In this document: positions 16,324 to 24,852 of the stretch, one piece after another
Layout: every line of letters starts with the position of its first letter
Position numbering within the stretch: position 1 is the stretch's first letter
Notes under the pieces: generated by a model
What the model saw: the letters and a program-made list of their open reading frames with translations, nothing else
What the model was told of the DNA's origin: nothing
The model's database searches: none
DNA from: Pseudotabrizicola alkalilacus
GTDB taxonomy: Bacteria; Pseudomonadota; Alphaproteobacteria; Rhodobacterales; Rhodobacteraceae
Length of the DNA: 64,000 nt
Assembly (NCBI RefSeq): GCF_003443995.1
Contig: NZ_QWEY01000002.1
Location: 434,001-498,000 of the forward strand
Direction: 5' to 3'
Made by a program: the position numbers and the translations under genes

Positions 16324-17280
16324 GTGCATCCGGTTTTGACTCTGGTGGTCCAGCGCATTGCGCTGGGCCTCCTGCTCCTGCTGGCGGTGTCGGCTGTGAT
16401 CTTTCTTGGCGTGGCGGCGCTGCCCGGTGACACCGCGCAGGCGATACTGGGCCAGTCGGCGACGCCGCAGGCGCTGGCCAACCTGCGCACCGAGATGGGC
16501 TTGGATCAGCCTGCGCTGACCCGGTATTTCAACTGGCTTGGCGGTATTCTGACCGGCGATCTGGGAACCTCGCTGTCGAACCGCACCGATATTGCGGCGG
16601 CGATCAGCCAGCGGCTGGGCAATACGCTGTTTCTCGCGGGCTGGGCGGCGGTGATCTCGGTCCCGCTTGCCATTCTGCTGGGGCTGTTGGCGGCGCGCTA
16701 TAACGGGCGCTGGCCGGACAAGCTGATTTCCGGGGCAACGCTGTCGACGATCAGCCTGCCGGAATTTGTTGTGGGCTATATCGTCTTGTATTTCCTTGCG
16801 GTCAAATGGCAGCTGTTTCCGTCGGTCGCGATGGTGTTTCCCGGCATGGGGATGATGGAGCGGCTGAACGCGGTGATCCTGCCGGTGATCGTGCTGGTGC
16901 TGGTGGTGCTGGCGCATATGATGCGGATGACGCGGGCGGCGATCCTGAACGTGATGCAGTCGGCCTATATCGAGACGGCAGAGCTGAAGGGCCTGACGCC
17001 GATGCGGGTGATCTGGCGCCATGCGTTTCCCAATGCGGTTGCGCCGGTCGTCAATGTGGTGATGCTGAACCTGGCCTATCTGGTGGTGGGTGTGGTCGTG
17101 GTCGAGGTGGTGTTTGTCTATCCGGGCATGGGGCAATATCTGGTGGACCATGTGGCCAAGCGTGACCTGCCGGTGGTGCAGGCGGTGGGGCTGATCTTTG
17201 CCGCCGTCTATATCGGGCTGAACATCATGGCGGATGTGATCTCCATCCTTGCCAATCCAAGGCTGAGGCACCCGAAATGA
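16324..17280 (+). CDS. ABC transporter permease, DppB-type
   Basis: A 318-residue inner-membrane permease of the binding-protein-dependent transport family. It has an N-terminal membrane helix (LLLLLAVSAVIFLGV), the DppB-type segment LPGDTAQAILG, and five further hydrophobic segments. The EAA-like loop near TAELKGLTPMRVIWRHAFPNA contacts the ATPase. The start is GTG, 12 bases after the binding-protein stop. Its own stop overlaps the next permease start (ATGA). It forms the channel with the following DppC-type subunit. Confidence 0.9.
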   Translation: MHPVLTLVVQRIALGLLLLLAVSAVIFLGVAALPGDTAQAILGQSATPQALANLRTEMGLDQPALTRYFNWLGGILTGDLGTSLSNRTDIAAAISQRLGNTLFLAGWAAVISVPLAILLGLLAARYNGRWPDKLISGATLSTISLPEFVVGYIVLYFLAVKWQLFPSVAMVFPGMGMMERLNAVILPVIVLVLVVLAHMMRMTRAAILNVMQSAYIETAELKGLTPMRVIWRHAFPNAVAPVVNVVMLNLAYLVVGVVVVEVVFVYPGMGQYLVDHVAKRDLPVVQAVGLIFAAVYIGLNIMADVISILANPRLRHPK

Positions 17281-18089
17281 GGATACCGATTTCCGCTCTT
17301 GTGGGCCTGTTCTTTACCGGGGCGTTCTTTCTGGCCGCAATTTTTGCGCCGCTGATCGCGCCGTATGGCATGGCCGAGATTGTCGGCGGGGTCTGGGACC
17401 CGGCATCCTCCACGCATTGGCTTGGCACCGATGCGATCGGACGTGATCTGCTGAGCCGGATGATCTATGGCGGGCAGACCACGATCTTTGTCGCCTCGGC
17501 GGCGACGGTGCTGAGTTTCACGCTCGGCTCCGTGCTGGGGTTTTCGGCGGCGGTGGCCGGGGCTTGGGTCGATCAGGGGCTCAGCCGGATGGTCGATCTG
17601 GTGATGGCGATCCCGGCGCTGATCCTGGCGCTGGTGATCCTGTCGGTGCTGCCGGTGACGCTGACGGTGCTGATCCTGGTGATGGGCCTGCTGGACGCGA
17701 CGCGGGTGTTTCGTCTGGCCCGCGCGGTGGCGGTCGACATCACGGTGATGGATTATGTCGAGGCTGCCCGGTTGCGCGGCGAAGGCTGGGCCTGGATCAT
17801 CTTTCGCGAGATCCTGCCCAATGCGCTGTCGCCGCTGGTCGCGGAGCTGGGGCTGCGGTTCATCTTTGCGGTGCTGTTCATCTCCACGCTTTCCTTCCTT
17901 GGGCTTGGCGTGCAACCGCCGCTGGCCGATTGGGGCGGGATCGTGAAGGAGAACTCCTCGGGGCTGGTCTACGGCATTCCGGCGGCGCTAATCCCGGCCT
18001 TTGCCATCGCGGCACTGGCGATTTCGGTCAATCTGGTGGCCGATTGGGTGCTGTCGCGCACCACCAGTCTGAAAGGCGGGCGCGGATGA
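17277..18089 (+). CDS. ABC transporter permease, DppC-type
   Basis: A 270-residue second permease of the importer. The DppC-like sequence HWLGTDAIGRDLLSRMIYGG lies near residues 46-65. Several membrane helices follow, and the ATPase-contacting loop is VEAARLRGEGWAWIIFREILPNA. It is translationally coupled to the preceding permease by a 4-base overlap. After the stop a family A repeat arm separates it from the ATPase gene. Confidence 0.9.
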   Translation: MRIPISALVGLFFTGAFFLAAIFAPLIAPYGMAEIVGGVWDPASSTHWLGTDAIGRDLLSRMIYGGQTTIFVASAATVLSFTLGSVLGFSAAVAGAWVDQGLSRMVDLVMAIPALILALVILSVLPVTLTVLILVMGLLDATRVFRLARAVAVDITVMDYVEAARLRGEGWAWIIFREILPNALSPLVAELGLRFIFAVLFISTLSFLGLGVQPPLADWGGIVKENSSGLVYGIPAALIPAFAIAALAISVNLVADWVLSRTTSLKGGRG

Positions 18090-18111
18090 CCCTGATCGTA
18101 TGCGCGGCTGA

Positions 18112-18175
18112 TGCCCCCGGGGGGCTTCGCGCCCCCCGGACCCCCTGCGGAGTATTTGGGAAAGCAGCAATTCAG
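18112..18175. repeat. GC hairpin plus single family A arm
   Basis: A GGGGGGC-ttcgc-GCCCCCC type hairpin (about 18118-18137) is followed by a CGGAGTATTT...AAGCAGCAATTC arm (18148-18173). It lies between the last permease and the ATPase gene. The ATPase ribosome site AGGAGG begins at once after it, so the element lies in the leader of that gene. Confidence 0.65.
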
Positions 18176-18185
18176 GAGGCCCGGA

Positions 18186-19820
18186 ATGGCTGAGATGCTT
18201 TTGGAGATCCGCAATCTGCGGATCGAGGCCACCTCATATCCGCCGGGCGAGCCACCGCGTGATGTGGTGCTGGTCGATGATGTCTCTGTCTCGGTGGCAA
18301 AGGGCCGGGTGCTGGGGCTGATCGGTGAATCCGGGGCGGGGAAATCGACCATCGGGCTGTCGTCGATGGCGTATGGCCGGGGTGGGGTGCGGCTGACCGG
18401 CGGGACGATTACCCTGAACGGGCGCGATATTCGGCTGGTTGATGCGCGGGCACTTCGCGCCTTGCGCGGGCGCGAGGTGACCTATGTGGCGCAATCGGCG
18501 GCGGCGGCGTTCAACCCGGCGATCCAGCTGATGGATCAGGTGATCGAGACCTGCCTGTTGCACAAGGTGATGGGACGGGCCGAAGCCGAGGCCCGCGCGG
18601 TGATGCTGTTTGGCAAGCTGGGCCTGCCCAACCCGGAAAGCTTTGGCAAACGCTATCCGCATCAGGTCTCGGGCGGGCAGTTGCAGCGCGCGATGACGGC
18701 GATGGCGCTGTGCCCGAAGCCCGATCTGGTGATCTTTGACGAGCCGACCACGGCGCTGGATGTGACCACCCAGATCGAGGTGCTGGCCGCGATCAAAGAG
18801 GCGATCCACGATACCGGAGTCGCGGCGCTGTACATCACGCATGACCTTGCCGTGGTGGCGCAGGTGGCGGATGACATTCTGGTGCTGCGTCATGGCAAGC
18901 GGGTGGAATATGGCGCGACCGAACAGATCATCACCGCGCCGGGCGAGCCCTATACGCAGGCGCTGGTCTCGGTCCGGTCGATCGAGCATGTCGAAAAGAC
19001 TGACGCGCCTGCGGTGCTGCAAATCCAGAATGTGACGGCGCGCTATCAGGGCACCAAGTTTGATGTGCTCAAGAACATCACGCTGGACCTGCCTGCGGGG
19101 CAGACCTTGGCTGTGGTCGGAGAAAGCGGGTCGGGCAAATCGACGCTGGCGCGTGTGATCACCGGGCTGTTGCCGCCGGGGCAGGGGCGTATCCGCTTTG
19201 CCGGGCGCGAGCTGGCCCCGGCACTGGCTGCGCGGACACGCGATGATCTGCGCGAGGTGCAGATGATCTATCAGATGGCCGACACTGCGATGAATCCGCG
19301 TCAGACGGTGGGCACCATCATCGGGCGGCCGCTGGAGTTTTACTTTGGCCTGAAGGGCGAGGCAAAGCGCAAACGGATTCAGGAGTTGCTGGACCAGATC
19401 GAGATGGGCAAGGGCTTTATCGACCGCTACCCGGCAGAGCTGTCGGGCGGGCAAAAGCAGCGGGTCTGCATCGCCCGCGCGCTTGCGGCCAAGCCCAAGC
19501 TGATCATCTGCGACGAGGTGACCTCGGCACTGGACCCGCTGGTGGCGGACGGCATCCTGAAGCTTTTGCTGGCGCTGCAGGCGGCGGAGGGGGTGGCCTA
19601 TCTGTTCATCACCCATGACCTCGCCACCGTGCGCGCCATCGCGGACCGCATCGCCGTGATGTATCGCGGCGAGGTGCGGCGCTATGGTGCCAAGACCGAT
19701 GTGCTGGCGCCGCCGTTTGACGATTATACCGCGCTGCTGCTGTCCTCGGTGCCCGAGATGAAGATGGGCTGGCTGGAGGGCGTGCTGGAAGGCCGCAGGA
19801 TGGCAGCCGCCGGGAACTGA
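18186..19820 (+). CDS. ABC transporter ATP-binding protein, DppD-DppF fusion
   Basis: A 544-residue protein with two complete ABC cassettes. The first has Walker A GESGAGKST (47-55), signature VSGGQLQR and Walker B LVIFDEPTTALD. The second has GESGSGKST (312-320), LSGGQKQR and LIICDEVTSALDPL. It powers the importer encoded just upstream. Peptide importers usually have two separate ATPases (D and F); here they are one polypeptide. The ATG at 18186 follows AGGAGGC by a few bases and is preferred over an in-frame ATG inside the upstream repeat. Confidence 0.92.
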   Translation: MAEMLLEIRNLRIEATSYPPGEPPRDVVLVDDVSVSVAKGRVLGLIGESGAGKSTIGLSSMAYGRGGVRLTGGTITLNGRDIRLVDARALRALRGREVTYVAQSAAAAFNPAIQLMDQVIETCLLHKVMGRAEAEARAVMLFGKLGLPNPESFGKRYPHQVSGGQLQRAMTAMALCPKPDLVIFDEPTTALDVTTQIEVLAAIKEAIHDTGVAALYITHDLAVVAQVADDILVLRHGKRVEYGATEQIITAPGEPYTQALVSVRSIEHVEKTDAPAVLQIQNVTARYQGTKFDVLKNITLDLPAGQTLAVVGESGSGKSTLARVITGLLPPGQGRIRFAGRELAPALAARTRDDLREVQMIYQMADTAMNPRQTVGTIIGRPLEFYFGLKGEAKRKRIQELLDQIEMGKGFIDRYPAELSGGQKQRVCIARALAAKPKLIICDEVTSALDPLVADGILKLLLALQAAEGVAYLFITHDLATVRAIADRIAVMYRGEVRRYGAKTDVLAPPFDDYTALLLSSVPEMKMGWLEGVLEGRRMAAAGN

Positions 19821-19822
19821 AC

Positions 19823-19876
19823 CTGGGGTTGCTGCTTTGAAAATACTCCCGCGCGGAGCGCATCCGGCGGGAGCAA
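19823..19876. repeat. family A repeat, reverse orientation, at a convergent junction
   Basis: TTGCTGCTTTGAAAATACTCCCGC (19829-19852) is followed by GCGGAGCGCATCCGGCGGGAG. It occupies the short junction between the ATPase gene end (19820) and the aldolase gene end (19910). Only one arm is clear. Confidence 0.7.
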
Positions 19877-19909
19877 ATCGCGGAGGTTTGTCAGACCCAG
19901 CGGAAGGGA

Positions 19910-20656
19910 TCAGCTGGCGTAATCGGGGGCCTCGGCGTCGAGGATGGCCTTGATCTCGCGCAGGTGATTCTCGGCGTAGCCGGGGTAGGTTTCCCATTCC
20001 TGCGCGGTTTTTTCGGCGACCTCTTCGGGCAGATGGCGCAGCGGGCGGCCGGTTTGCATGGCGCGGATATAGGTCTCGGCGGCGCGTTCGAAGTAATAGA
20101 GCCGGTTGAAGGTTTCGGCGACGGTCCGGCCGGTGACCAGCACGCCATGGTTGCCCATGATCAGCGTGGTGATCTTCGGGTCAGACAGCAGTTGCACGCA
20201 GCGGGCGGCCTCATCCTCAAACGCCATGCCGCCGTAGTGGTCATCGACAACGGTGCGGTTGTGGAACATGGCGGTGGTCTGGTCGATGGCAGGCAGGCGG
20301 CTGTCGGCGAGGCTGGCCAGCACGGTGGCGTGGATGGAATGGACGTGCATGGCGCAGGCGGCATGCGGGCAGGCGCGGTGCAAGGCACCGTGCAGGCCCC
20401 AGGCGGTGGGGTCGGGGGCGTCGGGGCGGTCCATGGTGGCGGGATCGTTGGCGTCGATCTCGATCAGGCTGCTGGCGGTGATGCGGCTGAAATGGCGACC
20501 GGCGGGATTGATCAGGAAACGCGCGCCATCGTCGCTGACCGCGAGGCTGAAGTGGTTGGCGACCGCTTCGTGCATGTTGAGCCGCGCGGTCCAGCGGAAG
20601 GCGGCGGCCAGATCGGTGCGCTCGGTCCAGTGGGTCTGGTTGGGCAGGTCTTTCAT
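19910..20656 (-). CDS. class II aldolase/adducin-family protein
   Basis: A 248-residue protein of the zinc-dependent class II aldolase family (fuculose-phosphate aldolase, RhaD, AraD). Metal-ligand histidines are visible in CAMHVHSIHATVLASL, with the conserved GNHGVLVTG loop near residue 170. Members cleave or epimerise sugar phosphates, or decarboxylate related hydroxy acids. Its start overlaps the stop of the upstream hydrolase gene by ATGA, so the two form an operon convergent with the importer. The actual substrate is unknown; many members of this subgroup lack characterised function. Confidence 0.85.
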   Translation of the reverse strand: MKDLPNQTHWTERTDLAAAFRWTARLNMHEAVANHFSLAVSDDGARFLINPAGRHFSRITASSLIEIDANDPATMDRPDAPDPTAWGLHGALHRACPHAACAMHVHSIHATVLASLADSRLPAIDQTTAMFHNRTVVDDHYGGMAFEDEAARCVQLLSDPKITTLIMGNHGVLVTGRTVAETFNRLYYFERAAETYIRAMQTGRPLRHLPEEVAEKTAQEWETYPGYAENHLREIKAILDAEAPDYAS

Positions 20657-21582
20657 GGCATGTCTCCAAAGGGCCAGCGGCGCTGTGCAAAGGCCGCGAG
20701 GGTGGATGTGATCCGCGCAAAGCTGGCGCGGGCGCGCGGCACGGTGTGACGGGCGCGCAGATAGCCGTGGACGAGACCGGGTTCGGTGACGGTCTGGGCG
20801 CGGCCCCCTGCGGCGATGATGCGGGCGGCATAGTCGGCGGCGTCATCGGCCAGCGGATCGCATTCGGCGGCGAGGGTCAGGGTGGGGGGCAGGCCGGTGA
20901 AATCGGTTGCGGCAAGCGGGTTGGCGGTGGGGTCATCCGGCGCTGCGCCCCGGATGCGGGCGTAGAAGGCCACGTCTTCGGCTGTGAGCATCGGGGCGTT
21001 GGCGTGGCGCTGGTGGCTGGCACCATGCCCGCCGAGACCGGGATAGATCAGCACCTGACCCAGCAGGCGCGGGTCGCGCAGGGTGGCTGCGACGGCGGCG
21101 GCCAGAGCGCCCCCGGCGCTGTCACCGGCCAGCAGGATCGGGCCGGGGGTGGCGCGGGCGACGGCGAGGCAATCGTCATAAGCGGCGGGATGCGGGTGTT
21201 CGGGGCAGAGCCGGTAATCGACGGCCAGCACGGTCAGCCCGGTGGCGGCGCGAATTTCAGCGCAGACATCATCATGGCTGTGCAGGCCGCCGACGACAAA
21301 ACCGCCGCCGTGAAAATAGATCACCACCGGATTGCGCCCCGGATAGCGGCGGCAGGGCACGCCGGCCACCGTCTCGTCCTGCGCGGTCACGCCGGGCGGG
21401 GTGCCGGCATGGAAGCTGCGGCACATGGCATCATAGACCGCACGCTGACCGGCGATGCTTTGGCTGGCGGTGTCGGGGGGGTAGGCAGCTTCGGTCGCGC
21501 GGATAAAGGCCCATGTCGCGGGGTCGATAAGGCTTTGGTAATGCGGCGGGTGCATCATCATGGGGTCAGGATTGCTTGACAT
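20653..21582 (-). CDS. alpha/beta hydrolase, hormone-sensitive-lipase (HSL) family
   Basis: A 309-residue esterase. The HSL oxyanion motif is YFHGGGFVVG, the nucleophile elbow is LAGDSAGGA, and the triad acid and histidine are in AAECDPLADD and LVHGYLRA. HSL-type esterases cleave short acyl esters. ATG 21582 (MSSNPDP) was chosen; ATGs at 21561, 21558 and 21555 are also possible. It is coupled to the aldolase gene by a 4-base overlap. With the CocE-type hydrolase nearby it adds a second esterase to the island. Confidence 0.87.
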   Translation of the reverse strand: MSSNPDPMMMHPPHYQSLIDPATWAFIRATEAAYPPDTASQSIAGQRAVYDAMCRSFHAGTPPGVTAQDETVAGVPCRRYPGRNPVVIYFHGGGFVVGGLHSHDDVCAEIRAATGLTVLAVDYRLCPEHPHPAAYDDCLAVARATPGPILLAGDSAGGALAAAVAATLRDPRLLGQVLIYPGLGGHGASHQRHANAPMLTAEDVAFYARIRGAAPDDPTANPLAATDFTGLPPTLTLAAECDPLADDAADYAARIIAAGGRAQTVTEPGLVHGYLRARHTVPRARASFARITSTLAAFAQRRWPFGDMP

Positions 21583-21687
21583 GGGGCAACTGTGGCGCGC
21601 TGCGCTGCAGGTCACAAGGGAAATTGCCGGATGCCGCGCCGCAATCGGGCCCAAGCGCGGCAGACCGCTGACGAGGGGCATTGCGGC

Positions 21688-22602
21688 ATGGAGATGATCA
21701 CTCCCTTTGCACTGACGCGGCAGGCATTGGTTGGGCGGGGTGTATCAGTTCTGCTGGTTTCGGGCGTTGCCGGGGGTGGGCTGCCCGCCCGCCGCCTTTC
21801 CGCTATGGGCGCGGAGGTTACGGTTCAGGACTGTCTGGGTCAGGCGCTTGACCGTTTGCTGGGGGATTGGTCAGACGGGCGGCCTGCCATCGGTATGCTG
21901 GTGATTGACTGTGATCATGCGGGCGGAATCGTTGCCGGGCAGCAGGCCTTTGACTGTCTGGCTCAGGCCGGATTGCGGATGCCTGTCATCCTGATCTGCT
22001 CAACCTGTCCGGAGCAGACTTTTCCGGTCGGATGGGAGGCGCCCTGTCATTTGCGCGCGCCGGTGTCGTCGGTGGCGCTGCGGATCGTGTTCGAGGGGTT
22101 TACGCGATCATCAGGCCAGACCGGATGCCCCCCGCCGGTTTCATCGTTTTGCGGGCCTGTGCCAGATGTGGCTGCGTTCTGTTGGCCTGAAAAAGGGCGC
22201 AGCCGGGACGGTGCGCCCTTTCAAAGTCAATGCTTTGGCGATGCAGGGTGTCGCGCGTGGTGTGACTTAAGACAGCGACAGGTTGGTGGCGGATTCGCGA
22301 CCGTCACGACCGGCTTCGATATCGAAGGTCACGGCCTGACCGTCCTTCAGTCCGCGCAGACCGGCGCGTTCCAGTGCGGTGATGTGGACGAAGACGTCTT
22401 TCTTGCCACCCTCGGGGGCGATGAAACCGTAGCCTTTAGTTTCGTTGAACCATTTCACGGTGCCCTTGGCCATCGTGAAGTCTCCTGTAGAAATGTCGCC
22501 CGCGGGATTGCGGCGACCCGGCGCAGTCAGCTGATCGTCGATTGCTGTGGCCGTGAGGCGGAGACAGTGGTCGAAATAGATAACGTCGCTCTTCAAATAT
22601 GA
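21688..22602 (+). CDS. receiver-like hypothetical protein; 3' end probably not genuine
   Basis: The first 135 codons read like a compact alpha/beta protein (RALVGRG start, hydrophobic strands [17 protein letters not shown] and MPVILICS), resembling a response-regulator receiver fold. Beyond about position 22110 the composition turns Cys- and Pro-rich and the frame runs antisense through the cold-shock gene and its terminator, so that part is unlikely to be protein. A TGA in another frame at 22188 suggests the original stop was lost by a small frameshift, or that this is a decayed gene. The start at 21688 (MEMITPF) is a guess. Function unknown. Confidence 0.35.
   Translation: MEMITPFALTRQALVGRGVSVLLVSGVAGGGLPARRLSAMGAEVTVQDCLGQALDRLLGDWSDGRPAIGMLVIDCDHAGGIVAGQQAFDCLAQAGLRMPVILICSTCPEQTFPVGWEAPCHLRAPVSSVALRIVFEGFTRSSGQTGCPPPVSSFCGPVPDVAAFCWPEKGRSRDGAPFQSQCFGDAGCRAWCDLRQRQVGGGFATVTTGFDIEGHGLTVLQSAQTGAFQCGDVDEDVFLATLGGDETVAFSFVEPFHGALGHREVSCRNVARGIAATRRSQLIVDCCGREAETVVEIDNVALQI
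22190..22222 (-). terminator. rho-independent terminator of the cold-shock gene
   Basis: A perfect 10-base stem (AAAGGGCGCA at 22192-22201 with TGCGCCCTTT at 22212-22221) and a 10-base loop. Read on the minus strand it ends in TTTTT, 45 bases after the csp stop. Confidence 0.85.
22267..22473 (-). CDS. CspA-family cold-shock protein
   Basis: A 68-residue single cold-shock domain protein. RNP1 (KGYGFI, 16-21) and RNP2 (VFVHI, 30-34) are intact, and the start [14 protein letters not shown] is canonical. It binds single-stranded RNA and DNA and acts as an RNA chaperone or antiterminator. AGGAGAC lies just upstream of the ATG. About 170 bases of structured leader lie upstream, as is common for csp mRNAs, and a clear terminator follows. 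Confidence 0.95.
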   Translation of the reverse strand: MAKGTVKWFNETKGYGFIAPEGGKKDVFVHITALERAGLRGLKDGQAVTFDIEAGRDGRESATNLSLS

Positions 22603-22646
22603 GGTCAGACGCCCAAAAAGGCAAGAATATTTGCGGGAATTGGCTG

Positions 22647-22862
22647 TCAGACGGGGTGGGCTTCGGCGCTGATCCGATTGGCTCGCGTAAGGGCGGCGCG
22701 CCGGTTCAGAAGCGAGAGGGAGAGGCCCAGAACAACGACCGTCAGACCTGCGCCGGACCAGATCGCAAGCGCGAGCATGAGGCTGGCATCCAGCAGGATC
22801 AGCGAGGCGATTGCCGATGCGAAGCCAAAGACGCCACCTGCAAGAATGAAAATCGCGGCCAT
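22647..22862 (-). CDS. small two-helix membrane protein, unknown
   Basis: A 71-residue protein with two hydrophobic helices ([20 protein letters not shown] and [20 protein letters not shown]) and a basic tail. An excellent AGGAGGATCTG ribosome site precedes the ATG, which supports expression. No family is recognised. It lies between the csp leader and the LysR gene in the same direction. Confidence 0.7.
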   Translation of the reverse strand: MAAIFILAGGVFGFASAIASLILLDASLMLALAIWSGAGLTVVVLGLSLSLLNRRAALTRANRISAEAHPV

Positions 22863-22971
22863 CAGATCCTCCTGTTATTGCACGATCAGAGTTGCGCGTG
22901 ATTCGGGCGCAAATGTGACATGCGGCTGACCGCGATGTGATGCACGGGGGCTGTGGAACCCGGCGGCAAGG

Positions 22972-23856
22972 TCAGACCGGCCAGGTCTTTGCTGCCTCTT
23001 TCAGGTGGGTCAGAAAGGCCTGCACCTTGCGGGTGCGGTGCAGATCGACATGGGTGACGATCCATAGCGGTGCGTCCCATTCTGGGCGCGGCGGCAGGAT
23101 TTCAACCAGATCGGGATTGGCCGAGGCTTTGTAGACGGCAGAAAAGCCGATGCCTGCACCCTGCAATACCGCCTCTTCCAGAGCGGCGGGTTCGGTGCCG
23201 CGAAAGCTGATGGCAGAGGCCGGAACCGTATTGCGCAGCCAGCGGTAGAACGGTGCGCGGGTGGTCTCGCTGTCGACGCAGACAAAGCGGTGATTGGCAA
23301 AGTCCGACTCGTCCTTTGGCTGGCCATGGCGGGCGATATAGCCACGGGAGGCGTAAAGCGCGGTCCGGATCGGCGGCAGAGGTTGCGCCACATTGTCGGG
23401 CTCTTCGGGGGTGGCCCCGGCGCGGATGGCGACATGGGCCTCGCCATAATCCAGCCGGAACACCCGCATGTCGGTCAGGAAACGCACCTGCACCAGCGGG
23501 AAAAGGTCCTGAAACGCGGTCAGCACCGGCACCAGCAGGTCAGCGATGCCGGCAATCGAGGTGATTGTCAGCTCGCCCCCCACCACCTCGCCCTGGCCTT
23601 TGATCCGGCTGGACAGCTGTGCGAACTGCTCTTCGGTGGTCTGGGCCACGGTGAGCAGATCCCGCCCGGCCTCGGTCGGGGTGTAGCCGCGCGCATGGCG
23701 TTGAAACAGCTTGGTCCCCAGCGTTTTTTCCAGGGCGTCAATGTGGCGGATCACGGTGGCGTGATGCACGCCAAGCACTTCGGCAGCACCGGAAACCGTG
23801 CCAAGCCGGGCCACCTGAAACGCGGTTCTGATTTCATCCCAGGCAGGTTGGGCCAT
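22972..23856 (-). CDS. LysR-family transcriptional regulator
   Basis: A 294-residue regulator. The N-terminal winged helix-turn-helix is VARLGTVSGAAEVLGVHHATVIRHIDALE, with FQRHARGYTPTEAGRDLL completing the domain. The rest is a periplasmic-binding-protein-like effector domain. ATG 23856 follows GGGAG by a suitable distance; a GTG at 23880 is possible. It is divergent from the secreted-repeat gene at 24073, so that gene may be a target (inference from position only). Confidence 0.9.
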   Translation of the reverse strand: MAQPAWDEIRTAFQVARLGTVSGAAEVLGVHHATVIRHIDALEKTLGTKLFQRHARGYTPTEAGRDLLTVAQTTEEQFAQLSSRIKGQGEVVGGELTITSIAGIADLLVPVLTAFQDLFPLVQVRFLTDMRVFRLDYGEAHVAIRAGATPEEPDNVAQPLPPIRTALYASRGYIARHGQPKDESDFANHRFVCVDSETTRAPFYRWLRNTVPASAISFRGTEPAALEEAVLQGAGIGFSAVYKASANPDLVEILPPRPEWDAPLWIVTHVDLHRTRKVQAFLTHLKEAAKTWPV

Positions 23857-24072
23857 AGTAACGGCTCCCTCTTTAATCACGGGCTATCACATAATAGTGC
23901 TGTGCGCTGATGCACAGAGTGAGGGCAGAGTTCTGTAATGTAAAGGAAAAATGAAACGCATACCTTCCTCTCACCGAACAAAACACGGGTTGTCGCGAAA
24001 CTTTCACGGATGCGGCCCCGTTCCATACCTACCCGCTGCACATACGCAGCATCTCGATGAAGGAAGACTAAA

Positions 24073-24585
24073 ATGCGTACTCTGATGATTTCTGCTGCTG
24101 CCCTTGCCCTGACCGCTGGCTTTGCTGCGGCCAACCCCGGCACCGACCAGCTGGCCGCTCAGGCCGGTGTTTCGGCAAATGACTATACCCAGACCCAACT
24201 GATCCAGCTGCTGCAAGCTCAGCAAGACAATGACGAAGCCCGCGTCCGTTTTATCATGTCGCAAGCCGGTGAAGGTGCCGTGTCGCGCAGTGACATGGGT
24301 GCCGGTGTGGCATCGACCGATGCACAACTGGCGGCTGCTGCCGGTGTGGAGCCGGGCCGTTTCACCATCAACGAACTGCAGCTTCTGATCGAGGCAAAGC
24401 GGGACAATGACACCCAGATGACTGATTTCATCCTGTCGGGTCAGAACCGCGCCAACGGTAAACCCGCCGAGGTTGTGACTCCCGGTAAAGCGCAGCTGGC
24501 GGCTGTGCTGGGTGTTGATGCCTCGCAATACACGTTGACCGAACTGACGGCGCTGTATGACCAAACCGTTGGCAACCGTTCGTAA
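24073..24585 (+). CDS. secreted protein with three internal repeats, unknown
   Basis: A 170-residue protein with a Sec signal (MRTLMISAAALALTAGFAAA, cut near residue 20). Three copies of a roughly 35-45-residue unit follow, each starting QLAAxxGV, with Y or F plus T five residues later and a leucine-rich helix. They begin near residues 26, 85 and 142. The first two units end with an acidic DND-containing stretch and a FI-S turn; the third is shortened. The mature protein is acidic, soluble and cysteine-free. Its leader is less GC-rich than its surroundings and is shared with the divergent LysR gene, and a hairpin terminator follows. No function is known; a structural or export-related periplasmic role is possible. 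Confidence 0.75.
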   Translation: MRTLMISAAALALTAGFAAANPGTDQLAAQAGVSANDYTQTQLIQLLQAQQDNDEARVRFIMSQAGEGAVSRSDMGAGVASTDAQLAAAAGVEPGRFTINELQLLIEAKRDNDTQMTDFILSGQNRANGKPAEVVTPGKAQLAAVLGVDASQYTLTELTALYDQTVGNRS

Positions 24586-24640
24586 GACCGGTTGTGGCTA
24601 CGGGGCGCGCGCGCTCCCCGCGCTTTTCCCCGGATGCCCG

Positions 24641-24669
24641 AAGGCCCGCACCCCCATGTGCGGGCCTTT
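24641..24669 (+). terminator. probable terminator of the secreted-repeat gene
   Basis: AAGGCCCGCA pairs with TGTGCGGGCCTT around a short loop, with a few T residues after the stem. It lies 55 bases after the stop at 24585 and before the ffh promoter region. Confidence 0.65.
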
Positions 24670-24852
24670 GTCTACAGGGCCGCGTGGCTGGCGTGACTTG
24701 ACTCGCGCGGCGGGTCGGCCTATCAGGCAGTCAATTCCCCCGGAGGCTGTCGCTTCCGGTCCCTTGGCTTTTGCCGGGATCGCCATCTGCCAGCGCGTTG
24801 CGCCCGCAGGTGCCCTTGGCCATTGCTGTAACGCCCTTTGCGGGAGACGACC

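Noticed and set aside
1-21582. Recent horizontal transfer of the catabolic island
   Set aside because: GC content and codon style match the housekeeping genes and no integrase, tRNA junction or flanking direct repeats were seen, so there is no positive evidence.
24586-24852. Possible 4.5S SRP RNA gene upstream of ffh
   Set aside because: The conserved tetraloop and asymmetric-loop sequences of SRP RNA were not found; only a terminator hairpin is present.
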